From: Formicarius rufipectus
Taxonomy: Eukaryota; Chordata; Aves; Passeriformes; Formicariidae
Length of the DNA stretch: 64,000 bases
Direction of reading: 5' to 3'
Assembly: GCA_013399695.1 (NCBI GenBank)
Contig: VXAU01002492.1
Coordinates: 1,251,854-1,315,853 of the forward strand
Below, in pieces: positions 25,101 through 40,100 of the stretch. Every line of letters begins with the position of its first letter. The first letter of the stretch is position 1. Below the pieces are notes generated by a model, which made no database searches, was not told the origin of the DNA, and saw nothing but the letters and a program-made list of their open reading frames with translations. Made by a program: the position numbers and the translations under genes.

Positions 25101-28100
25101 TTGTATTTTACGTCAGAGCACAGAAGTCATGGCTGACATGCTGTGTAGCTGCCATTATACACAAGCAAACTTAAAATGTTGTTGGTAAATAAGTAACAGT
25201 AACATCTGTATGTCACCTCTAAAACATTGCACTGAGTGCTTTCTTAATGTAAACTGTGAACTCTCACGGCCCCTGTGTAGAACAGATAAGTAATATCTCT
25301 TTTCTGTAGATGAGGTAAACTGGATTTGTGAGCAAAATGCTTTTGTGAGCAAAATGCTTTTGTGAGCAAAATGCCTTTTGTTTTCCCTGCTCAGCATAGT
25401 TGAAAGCTGGTCTGAAGCTCCTCTAGCAGAATCTCCCACGGCAAGATGCTCTCAGCTATTTGTTATTTTGTCCTCACCCTGGCCTAGAGGGATGAGAGAG
25501 AGGCAGAGAAAACTACCCAGGGAATCGATATATAACTCCTTCACCAAGTGAATCTCACCACAAAACAGAATCTGATGCAGACAATGGTTAAGAAGCTTCA
25601 CCAAAGATATTTTAATTGCCAACTGCAGCTTAGGACAAGTCACCAGTGAGTAAATAAGCATTGCTGAACTGTGGTTCAGTGGAACAGACGTTCTGTAGTT
25701 TTCTCTGCCTTAGCATGCAACAAAATGCCTGAAAGAGCCATTTCTGATGAAATGAAGAAATAAGCAGCCCTGAAATAATGCTGCCAGCTTCCTACCTTCT
25801 TGCATCCTCTTCTAATTTTTCTTCTTTCTGCTAATGATTATGGGGCATGTTCCAAGGTAGAATCACTACTTGTATCAAAATACAAGTGTTTTGAAAAGAT
25901 TTCATGAAAGCTCAGTTGTGTTGAGGATGTAACAACAATATGTGCATGCTGAAAATCTGTGGGTTTAATCCTTCCCCAAACAAACAAAGTCTTTTCATTT
26001 AAAATGACACTGATTCATGTAGAGGAGTTGGGTTTAGATTAGATATTAGGAAGGAATCCTTCCCTGTGAGGGTGGGCAGGCCCTGGCACAGGTTGGGCAG
26101 AGAAGCTGTGGCTGCCCCATCCCTGGAAGTGTCCAAGGCCAACTTGGACATGGCTTGGAGCACCCTGGGCCGGTGGAAGGGGTCCCTTCTCAATGGCAGA
26201 GTGTGGAATGAGACGGTCTTTAAGGTCCCTTCCAACCCAAACTATTTTGTGATTCTATAATTTGGTCTTGTTTTCCTCTTAACTCCTGTGAGCCTGTGAT
26301 ATAACAGTTTTCAGCTGAATCTTAAAATATTTACTAATAGGCCTGTTCACTCTGTTTCATCAGGACTTGCAAACTTAAAATCTCAGCTTGACTCTTACAC
26401 CTCTTACAAGAAGAGGAAAATAGATTTTTCTTAATTGCCTTATTTTTTTATGTTAGAGGAAGGACAGCTTGAAAGCGTTAACATGTTTGAAGATCAGTTT
26501 TCTATAATCTCCTGCCATGCTCAGGTTTCCTTCAGATACATGGAAGAAGTTCCTTTATGAGTGTTAAAACTTTGTTAGAATGCACTACTGAGTAGTTACT
26601 CCTCTGTCATGGTACATTCCAGGGCACTCCCCTGGAGAGGCAGTTTGTGCTTCTCAGCTGGCAATGCTGAGGTCAAGGTGTTCTTCAACACCTGAAGAGT
26701 AACAGCACCAAGAACAGAACACTTAAGCAATAAATTTTTCAGCAAATTTAAATCCATCTCAAATTTCACTAAGTGAAGGTGGAAAAATACAATTAATGTG
26801 GCTCCTTTTGATGTAAGTGTACTGCCAACTGTCTCTTAAATCCCAGATTTCTTCATTTATCCTTCCATTAACCATTCACAACGGCATCAATAGCAGTGAC
26901 AGACGGAGCAGGGCTGAGTTTTGTGTGTGTGCCTTTTAGCTCAGGTGGGTCAATGCCAGGCACCCCACAGGTGTGCAAAGCAGGGTGTGTACACACAGAA
27001 ATCTACCCATGGGCCTCATGGCAATACCAGAAGCAATACCAGGGCAACACCATGGCAGATCAGATGCTCTAACAAAGGCAAAAGTACAAAGTGATTAGTG
27101 AACGTGCAAATCACAAATTTATCCATTTACAATCCATATATATATGTGCAAAGCTAAGCCCAAATTATTTCTTCACTCCTTGGCTGCCTGTCATCTCTGA
27201 GAGAACATAATATTGCTTGGGAAATAATCTCAGAGAGGGTTAATGGCTTGAAGAGTTCATAGAGCCTTAAGTTACGAAACCAGAAAGAATTATGCATGTA
27301 TTTGTGTGTATCTCAAAGAACACCCCCTGTCTGCTTCTGGCAAGCCCTCCTGTCTGAGCACTGCTGAAGGCTGGTTACAATGCATATTTAGTTTACATGT
27401 TTATACATACTTGGTTTACATATTCTCTTCATGAATGAAACCACTTGCAAAACACTGATCTCCACAAAGTTTGCACTATTCTTCTTTTTGAGGAGAGTTT
27501 TTTGCAACATTTTCATTACACCAGCAGACTAAAATATAAGTTTTCCTCCAAATTACCTGAGACCAGGGGCCAGGGCTCCATTCAGGTGGGCAGTCCTGAC
27601 TATTGCACATCTGCACCTGCGTTGGGGTGCTGACAGGACACAGGGAATGGGCCACAATCTCCTCTCTTTGGAAAGCCCTTTTCTGGATGCACTGAACGAG
27701 ACGACTTTGCTGCCCTCCTCCACAAGACTTGCTGCATGTGCTCCATTCACCTGCTGACCAGCTTCAAGGAGGAAAGGCATGTTAGAAACACAGGAGTGCC
27801 ATTAGCTTAATAAAATCAATACCTCTGAGCCACCTATCAAATGTGAATTATTCAGGGATCCTGCTCAGCCCATCTCCCATGTACTGGTATCTGTTCAAGC
27901 AATCAGAGAGCTGCAGTTCCATAATCTGTCTTCAAAGCGCGGAACATTTTGCTAGGGATAAAATATAAGTCACACAACTAGAAAAACAAGTATTGCTTAT
28001 TTACAGTACTCATCTACTAGAAGCAGCTTGCCTACAAATCTGACTTGGAGTCTGGAATTCCACAGGGACAGGGAGAGACACTGCCACTGAGTATTCAGAA

Positions 28101-31100
28101 GATACAAGGGTCTGGTTAACAAATCACCATTCCTTTTTAACCCTGTCTAAGCTGTTTATTAGAAACATCTCTCTCACTCAGGAAAAGAAAAATGTTTTCT
28201 AAGGAAGTGATAGAATGATCACTTTTGTCACTGTAGCTGCTTAAAAGACACAGAAGAACAGACAGAGACCAAAAGAGGAAGCCAAATAGATGGAGAGAGT
28301 TCTGTAAAGAGATAAGATTATCAGAAAGTTCTGCCCTTTGTTACATGACTTTTCCTTTCTACATCTCTCTCAGAAGGATGGGGGAGAAAGATTCACCTGA
28401 GCTGATGTAAGGAAAACTTAGCATGGAAGGGAAAGAATGGACCAGTTTAGCTGAGCATGCACCTACCATGTTTGTGCTTAGATACACTCACACAGGGTGA
28501 CAAATGTGAATGGCCACTGGTATTCTGTCAAACCTTACTGGCCTATATTCACCAAAAAGAATTGGCTTGCTGAAAGCAGCAATGGTGTCACTAGTGCCTG
28601 GGGGACTTGAAAGAGCACTTGAAAAGGCTGAGACAGTTGGGGTTGTTCAGCCTGGAAAGCAGAAGCCTCTGGGGTGGCCTAATTGTGGACTCTGAGTGCC
28701 CCAAGGGAGCCTGCAAGAAAGAGGGAGGCTTTTCACAGGAACCCGCATGAGGACAGGGGAGAATGACTTTGAGCTGAAGGAGGGCACGTTTGGATTATAT
28801 ATTAGGAAGAAATTCCTCCCTGGGGGGCTGGTGAGGTCCTGGCACAGGCTGAGCAGAGAAGCTGTGGCTGCCCCATCCCTGGAAGTGTCCAAGGCCAGGT
28901 TGGATGGGGCTTGGAGCAACCTGGACTGGTGGAAGGTGTCCCTGCCCATGGCAGGGGGGTGAAACAAGATGATCTTTAAGGTCCTTTCCAACCCAAACCA
29001 TTTTGTGATTCTATGACTCAATGATTTAAATGTCCTCAGACTAATCCATTTGGCAGACAGACCATGCATGCAGAATCTAAATAAAACAGAGGCAATTTAA
29101 CCAGCACAAGCTGTTGGGCAAATCTGTTCTCGAGGCACAGACATGCTGCAGCCACACGTCATGTCCCTCGAGTGACACAAAGTCTGAGGAGTCACTGCCA
29201 GTTGTTTGGGGTAAGTTCGCTTCTGAAATGCCAAGAACTGCTCAGTATTTCTATTCTTGAAGCCCTGAGTGGGTTCCCAGCCATTGTGGAACACTTTGGA
29301 AACATTCAACCAAGTGTCTTTGTCCTCGAAGGCTTCCAATATAAGGCCATAAATAACAGCCAGAAAGGAAAACAGAAGTGAAGAAACAGAGGAAATTATG
29401 AATGACTAAGTCATTACTCATTGAGAACTCTTATTCACAGATCCAACACTGAAATTGGACTGAGGATTTTAGAAAAGTCTGACAAATTTCTAATGACTTA
29501 TTTCGCAGAAAAGGTTCTTGCCTCAAATCTGACCATTTGGCCTGTCCTGCTTCCACAGCTTCTCACAGCACTGTGACCACTGGAACAGCTGCTTAAATAC
29601 AATTTTAATGATAAGAAAGCTTCTTTTTTTTTTTCCTGTGTGAAAGATGTGCAGCATCCCCCTTGCCTGTCTGTGCACATCTGCCTGAAAACAAAGCTAA
29701 TTTTAATTTGTAAAAAATGCATAAAAAGCCTATTTTTGAAAAATCCCTTGGGGAATAGAAGAAATCCCAGCTCTTCAGAGTCTAGCAGCTTCAGTAACTG
29801 CCAAAAGTAGTGGGAAATATAAAAGGCAATAATTTAAGGACAAAGAAATATTAATGTGAAAAGTCAGTAGTTATGCAATTCCAAAACACATCAGAAGTTT
29901 CCTTTTTGTCTGATTTATAAACATTTGGACCACTGCACTACAAACTTCTGGGAAAAGAGTTTTAATCCACTTTATAGCTTTTAATTAGTTTGCCTTGATG
30001 TTTCTGACAACGGTGATTGGTAGACCAACCCAAAGTGTTCATTTTAAGAGTTTATTCACTGTAACTGCCCAGAAAGTTCCCTTCTTCATGGAGGAGAGGG
30101 CAGTAAACCCACTTTAATGTCCTCTAGTAAACTGCCATTTTCCAAGATTATCTGGGCTGTGATCCAAGAGTATCTTTCATTAGCTCAAATAACTAAATAA
30201 TTATGACCAGATTTGGCAGCTCTCAAATCCAACAACAACAGTGTGCAGCACTGGTGCCTTTCTGTGTTCTTACTGTTGGGACAGTAGTTTGGTCCCACTC
30301 AGACTAATAAGCCTTTGTTCTTATGCAGCAATTATTCCTCACTGACCTTTTTATAATTCTGGAGCCTCTTTTATGTCCCAAAACTGACACACTTGTACCT
30401 CATCTGTTAGTCACCTCCTTCCCTTGCCTGTTCTACCTGCTGTATTTGGGCTTGCTTTATTTGCTGGCTATTAAGCATTCCTCCATGCTATTTATTAATC
30501 CTACTTTTTTTTCTTTTTTTTTCTGTTGGCACTCTCAGGTTTATGGGAAATATTGCATGCTGTGACTTTCTGGGCAGATTCCCCAGCAGAGACATTCTGG
30601 CATAGTTTCACTCAGCTGAATGGCAGTGTGTTAATCTAAGGCATGGTCCTACATGTAGATCCTCCATGCATTAATATATCCTAAGGATTTTTAGAATAAT
30701 TAATTAGTGAGTTGAACTGCTTTTCCCTACAGGTGCCTGGGGCTTTCACATCTTTTTTTTTTTTTACTCTTCTTTTAGAGTTCAACTCATTAATGGTATT
30801 TTAAAGTAGTAAATTGTAGAATAGCTGCAATTACAGCATGAAAACACATTGCACTGTGTGTCAAAATGGATATCCAGCATTTGCAGTTATAGGTGTATCA
30901 GTGGATGTTCAAAGGTCATCAGGATCTCAGGTTAACAGAAATGGAAATTGTGTGTGTGGTCAATACAAATTAATTTGAATTGGGTGGAGCTTTATATCCT
31001 AACGATGCCACATCAAAACAAAGGTAAGCAGAAAGAGCTTGAAAAGTCTCCTGGGGACATCATAGACAATACATTTCTGGATGCACGATACTGAGCTCAT

Positions 31101-34100
31101 TGGATAAAAATAGTCCTGGCAGAAGATCAGTTGCACATGAAAAGATTGTGTTTGGCTACAAAGATTACTTAAAATTGGTATTGAGAAAATCATGTGGCTA
31201 AAAGCAATGTAAAGAAACTGCTGAAGTAGGAACACGGGGCACTCATGTCACATGTTACCATTATTTAAACCTTATCTCTATCCTTTTGTGGTCAGGGTGT
31301 ATAATTTGCCATTTGGATTTTGTGTACTCTGCTGTAATCATTACATTTTGCAGGAAATTCCAAACTATTACTGGGCTATTTTTTAGTGTGTTCAACATAT
31401 TGCAAAGTATGGATTTTTAAGTAAAAACAAAGTCCCTGCAGAACATATGCATCTTTTTGCTTTGCCCCATCATTCTCCCCTGGGGGAGATGAGGAATGCT
31501 TCTCATTAAGCTTCATTAAATACATTATTTTATGAAGTATGGGCTTAGCCAACTACTTTTACTGCCCCATTGCTTTTATCACCACAGAGTAAAATCAGCA
31601 GATGACACCAGGTCTAGACCCTTCCTCCATTTCTTCTGCTTCAATGCATCTTTAAGTGTATTTATTTCCCACTGACTCAAACACTCAATTTTTTCAGCAT
31701 ACCACTTTAGACAATCTCCTGTTCTGGAGCCCAAATGTCTTGTCCAACATAGCACAGCTTTTCTGATCTTTAGGATACAATTTAAATAATGCAAAGGTTG
31801 CGCAGTCAGGAATCCAAAAGTGGGGGTTAAAAAAAAAAAAAAGGCAGAAGGAAGATGGCCATTTATAACCCAATCTTCCTATTTATGTTCTAAGCCACAT
31901 AATACTGTGTTTAACTATATAAGCATACAACATTTTTTTTTTTAAAGGACCCCTATTACAGCTACTATAAATCAGTGTAACTCCCTCTGTTTTTAAATTG
32001 ATTTAGACCAGCTGGATTCTAAGTGCTTATCTACACGTCAATGTCTTCCTTTGCATCTCACCTTTCTTACATCTTTTAGAAAATAGGGTTGTTCACACAG
32101 GCAATGCCTTCATATTTATTTCTGTGGGCACCTGGAGCACTGCTGACAATTTGTTTGGTTTAGATAGTTCTCTTCTTGGTATCACGATACTCCGTGGGGC
32201 ATTTTGTCCCCAACTCACTAATTACACTTCACAAGACTCTTTTAACCTAATCTGCCATGTGGGATGTGAGCCGTGGGGCCAAGCTTTGCACGCAGGGAGT
32301 AGCACTTTACTCAGGAAATGGGCTCAGCGGTTCAAGATGAGCAGAGGTGGCAGAGGAGGGCTGTGAGAAGCCGGACCTGCTCCGTGTCCCACAGCTCACC
32401 CCAGCACGGTGACAGAGCCCAGGGCCCCCAGCAAGCCCTGCTCACACATCACACACACCCACAGTGTTGTCCTTGGGCAGCAGCCACACCACTCACATCT
32501 TCAAACAACTCACATCACGGCACACGGAGGGGCTCGTCTTGCAGGGGAACCATCCACGTGCCTGGAATTGCCCCCTGGCACACTTGGGCACAGCCAGCAG
32601 GGACAAGGGCACGGGGCACTTACTGTGCTGGGCAGGGGTTGGCGTTGCATGGTTTTGTTTCAGTCAAAGGCTTCATCCTTGGGCCACAAAGGGAGGTGTT
32701 GACTCGCACACGGTGGTCTTCTAAACAAATTGCCTTTGTTGTAAGGTGTCCTAGGGAAGCATTAGGAAAAAAAATTACACTCTAAGAAACCTTTATTCAA
32801 AATAGTAAAGGAGTAAAAGAAGAAAAAGTAAAAGAAAAATCTTAAGTCCAAGCTCTTCCTTGGTGTAACTTCACTGAGTTGAACTACATAAAATAGGGCA
32901 TCTACTACATCCAGCAGCATGTTTTTAACACTGATTTCTTTCTCTGCAGCACAGGTATTATTGCACTCAGATGAAAGATTTTAGTTATAAGCAGCATATT
33001 TGCAGTATCTTCTCCAGCAAAAATTAGTAATTCTTCAAATGCCAATTCCCTGCAGACACTAGCAATGCTTGCTTAGAGCCCTCCTCATGCACTTGCAAAC
33101 TGCAAATAAACATTCTGCAAATGTTTTACAGTCTATCTTTACAGACTCCAGAACTCTGCAGGTCCCTGCACCTAATCTCAATCTAGTGTCAGCATCAGGA
33201 CAGGTTACAGAGGAGACTGCAAATGCCTTAAGAGATGAAGTGATTTTCTAGATTTATCTTTTAACCGAGATCTATCATTCACCTCACACATGGTTCACTT
33301 GGCACAGCAAGTCAAATGTGGAAACACAGTTGTTTCCATCATTTTTATGTCTGTGCTGCAACCTTTTAAAGGGAGGGAAGAAAATACAGCTGTCATATTT
33401 TATGGCTGCAGTGCCCCTGGTGGGTCCTTCTTCCATAATCTGTTTACTGAGATGATGAGAAGTCTGACGACACACTACCAAAGATATTCCTTAATTTCAC
33501 CTGGATGGACTATTTTGACAATACAGGAGCACAACATGACATTTCCTTCATTACCCAGTCCTATCCTTTGGTACTAAAGACTTCCCACATGCCAGTTTTC
33601 TGCTTTTATTACACCAATTACTTTCACTGACAGCACATTGAGGATTCAGAAAAACAAATAGAGGGTCTGTGCAAAGCAAGAGGAATATGGTAATAAGAAA
33701 TCCTTAGATTATATGGAATTTCAGACTTTGACCTGGCAGAGTCAAGTATTGGTAAGTAAATAGTGAGAAGATGTGGTGCAACTTTCAGCGAAGGTCTTGA
33801 GTTAATTTTAGTCTTAAGTTGCTCTCTACAGATAGGATAAATTTTCCTCATTTTACCAAATTTACCTCAATTCAGTATCTTTCAATGTTCTCAAATTGCA
33901 ACATCAAAGTACATATTTAATTCCCACATTGCTTCAATAGCAAGATATCATATGGACATAGATTGACCTAAACAAAAAAGACTTGGGTCATAGTGACATG
34001 AATTGACACTGGCACTGACACTGTTTTTTATGGGTTTTTAACTATAAAGGGAGTACAAAGGTACTTCATCTGAGTTCTGAATTGTCAGGTGAAAAAATAA

Positions 34101-37100
34101 GGACCAGGTGTTCAGTGTAACCCCCTGTACTTATCAATACACATTTGCAAAATTAAAGGCAGCTGAAAAGCTTGAGATGCTTTTATAAAATGAAAAAGAA
34201 GAGGCTTAGCAATTGGAAAGCTACCTACCACCACCACAGGTAGCTGAGCACTCAGACTGCACCGTCACCCAGGAGTAGCTGTGCTTCCTCACAGAGGTCT
34301 TGTTTTCTGTGTTGGTTTTGGCAAATGTGTATTCCCAAGCAATCCCAGGATTTTTGCCTTGTAACAGGATCTATAGAGGCGTATTCGGGGTTTATTTAAA
34401 ATTAAAAGGGAGAGGGTAAAAAAAGGATAATGTCAGTGTGAAGGAAGATGAACTAAGCATGATACATATATAGTATATGTGTACACTCTATGCTTGTGAA
34501 AGGACTTTCAGGAGACCCAAAGGAAAAACCATCAAAGCAATTCCTACACAGCAAATTGTTGCTTGGACTAACACCTGCAGGGACTGCAACAGAGGAGAGC
34601 AGAAAAACAGAGTCCTCCTGTAAACCAGGGAGCATCTGACTGGGTTGGAGAAGCAGAAATGCCTTCAGCAGATGTGGAATATCACCCAAAGACTTTTGGC
34701 GCTGCAGGGTTTGTGCTGCCCCAGTGCAGCTCTCAGTGCTCTGCTCCTGCACCTGGCCCAGACCAGGCTGGTCCCTGCACTCACTGGGAACCCACTGGCT
34801 GAAATTAACTGGCTGGAGTTTATCTGTGGCACTGCAGGGATTGGATTCAGGATTTGGGGTGGGAGACACTTCCCCTCTTTTAATCCTGGCTGACCCTTCC
34901 ACAAAGCCTTCTACAAAGGAAGAAGCCCGTGCCCACTGAGCAGGACTCAAACCCTTTACTAGAAGCAGCAAAGCAGTAGCAAAGCTGGTAGCGTTGGGAG
35001 CAGAGGTGGTGGGAGATGGCTTCCTCAGTTCTTGATGCTGAGGGTATAAAACAGAAGGTTTTTCTGGTAAAAAAAAACCCTCTTTTCTGTGCAGACTGGT
35101 GACAAATTTTGTTTGGAAGAGCCTCAGCTGGTATTTTTCTCATTATTAAAGCTGATAAAGTTTCAGTCAAGGAGAGAGCCTGTCCTTGGGTGTCTAGAGA
35201 GGAAAAAGGATTGGAAAAGTCCTTTACTTCATGATTTTAGCATAATGTGTTAGAAAATTTACAGAAAGTGTGACTACTGACTGTGATAACAATCTGTGTA
35301 CTACTTTAGTGGAGAATTATACTGCAGTTTTCATGCAGGCAACTTTCAAAACTTCACTGTATTCATTTCAAGACTGAATTATAATCAATGCAAGATGCTT
35401 GAACATTTGGTACATACTTAAATTTGGGGAGAAATTTCTACTTAAAAATTTATTTTAGAAACTTTTTTTGGCAGCAAAGTGCATTTATATTCATACTTAA
35501 TAGAAACAGTGCAAGAGTTTGCAGTTACTGAGCTCTAATAAGTTTTAGTTCTTCACCAATATGGATCTTGTCATAGCAATATAAAGAGCAGGTGCAGTTA
35601 CCCTCAGGTCCTAAATATGTTTTTTGATAAGCATTTGCATTTCAAGTACAATTCAAGTCTATGTCAACGACTGCCGTTCAAAACATTAATAAATTATCAG
35701 GTAAGTTCACATCATGTCTGACCTGAGCACTTAAGCAATCCATGTAAGTAGAACTGATCTCTGTATAGACTCATTTCATAAAATACCAACAAACTTGCAT
35801 TTATGTTGTTTAAGACCAAGGAATATAATAACATTTTGAAATGTAGCCATGGGCTTTAAAGAAAGGGTTTCTGAAAATGTACCTACTGGAAAACAGAATT
35901 ACCCATGACACTGAAAATTCCGACCAAATTTACATGACCTCAAGCCCAATAATGTTGAATGCATGAAGGATCTGGACTGCAAACTGTTTACTTTTCTAGA
36001 AGAAAGAAAAATGGATGCTGTATTTTCCAGTCTTGGTAGCCAAAGGTTTTATTTCAGTCAGGGAACCTCAATAATGATCCAGACTGAGAATACAGCAATT
36101 AAGGCTGCAAAAAAGCAAAATACTTCCAAAAGAATTGGAGACTATGTGCTTTCTTATGGGAGGATTCAGATTAGAAGCTCCTTCAAGCACAGGTAAATGG
36201 AACTATTTCATGTGAATATTTTCATCTCCCCCATCCAAGCTTAATTCATGAGCACCTTAGAATACTGTGAGATTATGGAAGAAATAGATCTGAGAGCAGT
36301 TAATGACTTCTTTATTTTGACTGAAAATTCTTGGCAGAAATGGCATGATGAGATCTCCTTTAGGGGTGGGTCACAGATGGAAGTGTATCTCACAACTATT
36401 TGACAGTAACAGGGTTAAAATCAAACATTTTGAAGTTAGGAAAAATTAGAATTGAGACTGCTGTGCAACTTCTCAGTGTCCTGCAGGGATGCCCCCAAAC
36501 CTCTGGATCTCCTACAGGCTCCCAGAAACCTTCTACCATGTTCAGTGCTCCCAGCACACTAATGAGCACATCACAAAGTTGCTGTATTTTACTTTGGGCT
36601 CATTCCTCAATGTGTGGTTCTGTGCTCTATTTCTGTACTCTATTCAAACCATTCCCAAACGTAACTTTTTTCAGAACTTTTCTTTTTCCCTTGTCTATTC
36701 ATCACTATCTGATGTAGATGTTTTATAAGATTTAACAGCCCCTTAAGACAAAGGAAAATGTCTCTTCTATACAAATTTTTAATTTTAGAAAGTTGTCAGA
36801 CCGTTGGTAGCAAAAAGTCCAACCCTGTTAAAACGGCTGTTCCACAGTCACTCTGAGTCTTGAACCCCAAGTCCATGGGCATTAGAATTTCCAGGTAAAG
36901 CAGGTTGCAATAACCTGTTCACTCTACTGTTCTTCTCTCAAGGACAAATTGAGACAAATATCTGAAGTGCAAAGTTTCAGAATATATGTTTCAGGGGAAA
37001 AAATAATTGAGCCCTGGAAAACTACTCTTCAATTAAAACAATTCCTTCTCTAGTTCTTCTTACAGACCAGACCTCAAAATATTTCAATTTGCTTTTACTC

Positions 37101-40100
37101 ATCCAAAGGTCCTATGAGTCCAAGGTATTAGCACAGATCTCAGCATCTTAAGCAGCCAGAAACACTTTCTCCCATTTCAGGAGGTGCTCTGTGTTCTTTC
37201 AAGTGCAGAGACTGAAATTCTGTCTGGCCTTTTAATAAGCAGTGTCAAAAGAGGAGGAGGTTTTGTCCATACCACAAAACCTTGTGTAAGGGTTAGTCCT
37301 CATCTCATTTCATTCTGACAACTGTCATAAAACTGTGCTGTGTCAGTGGCAAAAATAAAGAGTAAAGTTTAAAACCTTTCTAATAAAAATATCTTGAAGT
37401 ATTAGAATGAACATTTGTCTTCTGAAAGTGCTCATTACTTTGTGACAGTAGAGGCAGGGAACAGAACAAAAGCATCCTGCACACACAATTCAGAACATGA
37501 AAGAGGGAGGATGAGAAGGTAAAAGTGGCCAACAGTTTTACTCCTGTTAAAACAATATTCTCCTGGTGCTTCAATGAAGAGGGAATGAAGAGGAAATGAT
37601 CTTGGACGAGTCAGAACAAGACACATCAGTATCTATCACTTCAGAGAACAAGCACACAATGGTGCAAGGAACTCACAGCCTCCAGCTGGGTGAGTGCCCG
37701 GAGGGTAAATCTGCACACCAGGCAAGTTGGGCCATATGCATTTTAAGACCTTGGGCTACACCCCCTCCTTGCACACCGGGAAATATCCACAATTATAACA
37801 GGCAGGTAAAGGGAACTTCCTCTGTTTCCTGGCTGGCAGCCAAAGCTGGAGCCCCTTCCCACCCTGCAGGCTGCAAGAGGGAATGTTTACCAAACAGGGG
37901 CTGCATCACAGTCGGGCGTCTCTCCTCCTGTACCATCCCAACCATGTAGAAAAAGGGCAAAATCTAACTATGGAATAGTATTGGTAACAAAATATTTCAG
38001 GGCACAAACCATATGCTTTAAAGTCTCTGGCACTCAGTTGGAAAATAGTATAGAAGTATAAGGTTCAACCGTGTTCCCATCACGAAGGCAACGCTATTGC
38101 AAAGCTGCAATTTTGCCAAAGTAACGAGCATATAAAAAGTTTTCTATGGTATTTTCAAACATTCATTATAAAGCCCTCTCTTAACAACCCAATAACTGAA
38201 GTCTGCATATTCAGCCAAGTTATCAGACCTACAAATTTGGAAAGACCTCCAGTGCTAGTCTACTTAACTGGACGCATTCCAGCATCTTTTCAGCCAACTG
38301 GCATTTGCTCCCAAATTTACAGCTGGCAAACAACCTCCTTAAACATTTCCAGTTCCTCACCAGAACTGTTTAATGTCTACCTTTAACACAGCAACCACCT
38401 GACTTCAGACACAGCACTCAGCAGCCCTGACCGCAGGGCACAGAGTTATAAAATTTACAGCTTCTTGAGCTGGAAAGCCACGGGCTCTGTGGCTCAACCT
38501 GCCGGGTCTGTCCCGCAGAAAAGGACCTGAGGCTTTCACTCAGGGCACAAAATGGTAAAACAATGGATAAGTTCAACCCTCCTGAGTAAAGAACCTTTTC
38601 CTTTTGCCACTAATTTTGTTGTGAGAGCTAAATTAATGAGTTCTCTAAACTAGCTGTGGCTCCTTTGTTTGAGATGTTACTTCTTTTTCTTTCTTTTTTT
38701 TTTTTCCCCAGGGCCATCCTAAGTTTCCAGCTCAATACTCTATTTTGCAGTCAGATATTGAAAGAGACTACCAACATTGCTTTGTTAGCATTGAAATGGT
38801 GCTTCTCAGGATTTTTTTGCTGTAAGATGTGTATGTGAAATTACTTGCAGCATAGTGAATTAAGAGGGATTAATATACACAAGCTAAACTTTTCCTTCTA
38901 CAATATTTTGTCCAAGGCATAGGAAAGCATGTTAATGCCTGGCTTGTAACCAGCAGAAGAAAGACTCAGTATCTCTGTGGAGGACTAAGATTTGCAAATC
39001 ACTTACAGAGTGAGGCTGAGCATAGAGATAAAGGCCAGGCAAAGGAGTGTTTTCATCTGCACACATTCTACATGTGCCCCAGGAGCAAACTTTGCATCTG
39101 TGTCTTCAAATGGCGTCTACACTTCCTGGGTCACTTTGGAACTCTTTGATGATTCTTCAGGGGGATGTAGTAAAGTTAATCCATCTGGCAGGAGGGCAGA
39201 TGGAGAAGTTTGGGTGGAAGACAAGTGCCTGGCTGTGCTCTGCTTGAGACCTGCAGTCTTCATCCACTGTGGATGGACATGCTGTTCAATAAATATTGCA
39301 ACATCCAGCATGCTAAGCCAGATTTCAATTTCTCTGTTCAATCAAGATTCATTCCATTGACTGCTATGATTTTACTCTGGTTTCAGTAGGATAAAATCTA
39401 TGCATGCAGCACACGGTGCTGGTGGAAAACTGTCTAAACCAAGTTTTAAAACAGGACCATTGTATTGAATGGGCAGATACTGGATGGGATCCTTGACAGT
39501 GGCTCACACCAGTGCTTTAAAGGAAAGTGAGAGAACACTTGCTTGGAAAGCAGTAAAGGAAGAATTACCCATTGAGTACTTAAGCCAATCCTTAAAACAA
39601 AAGGGGTTTTATCTCTTCAATATTTCTAAAGTAACTTTAAACACAATCTTAACTAAAAGCTTATGAAAAACTACTGTTTTTCAAGAAAGTCCACTAAGGT
39701 CATTAAAAGGAGGATAAAAAAAAGGTACCTTGAAAGATCCTACATGATCTCATTTCTACTTCAGCTGTTTCAAATTTATCTTCCACTGTTATAGTGTCTC
39801 CATTTTTTCACTGTTCACATGCTAAATGTACAACCTTCAGGGACACTGTCCAGCTAATCTCTCCTCGCTACAGGAGAACCCTTTTATCCATTGTATTGAA
39901 TCAACATCTGTATCTTATAAGCACATCTTAGTTCTCTTTAGCCTACTTTCTCTTTAGGGGAAATCAGTACAAATTTATCATCTAGTAGCTAATAATAAAT
40001 GTAATCTTTTATAACTGCAACTTGGCTTTCTCCCAGTGGCAGCTACATCATCAGTAAAGCCATTCCACCTGGCCTCCTTTCTCCTGTTTTCCCCTATTGA

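Larger units (their letters stand above)
25047..27556 (-). other. Intron 19 of ADAMTS18
   Basis: A 2510-bp intron. It holds a CR1 tail at 26025-26260 and the 17-bp minisatellite at 25325-25375. The remainder is unique. Confidence 0.85.
27762..32623 (-). other. Intron 18 of ADAMTS18
   Basis: A 4862-bp intron. It has a GC-rich part near 32180-32620, an A run near 31829-31842, T runs near 30507-30520 and 30753-30764, and a CR1 element with its flank at 28613-29128. The remainder is unique. Confidence 0.85.

Noticed and set aside
32318..32785. Plus-strand open frame of 155 codons in GC-rich sequence
   Set aside because: Overlaps exon 18 in antisense; length is explained by GC content.
34453..34971. 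172-codon open frame on the minus strand inside intron 16
   Set aside because: No family resemblance and no matching splice sites; it does not join the ADAMTS18 frame.
37650..37930. Possible LTR or exon in GC-rich part of intron 16
   Set aside because: No LTR end motif, no conserved frame; identity could not be supported.
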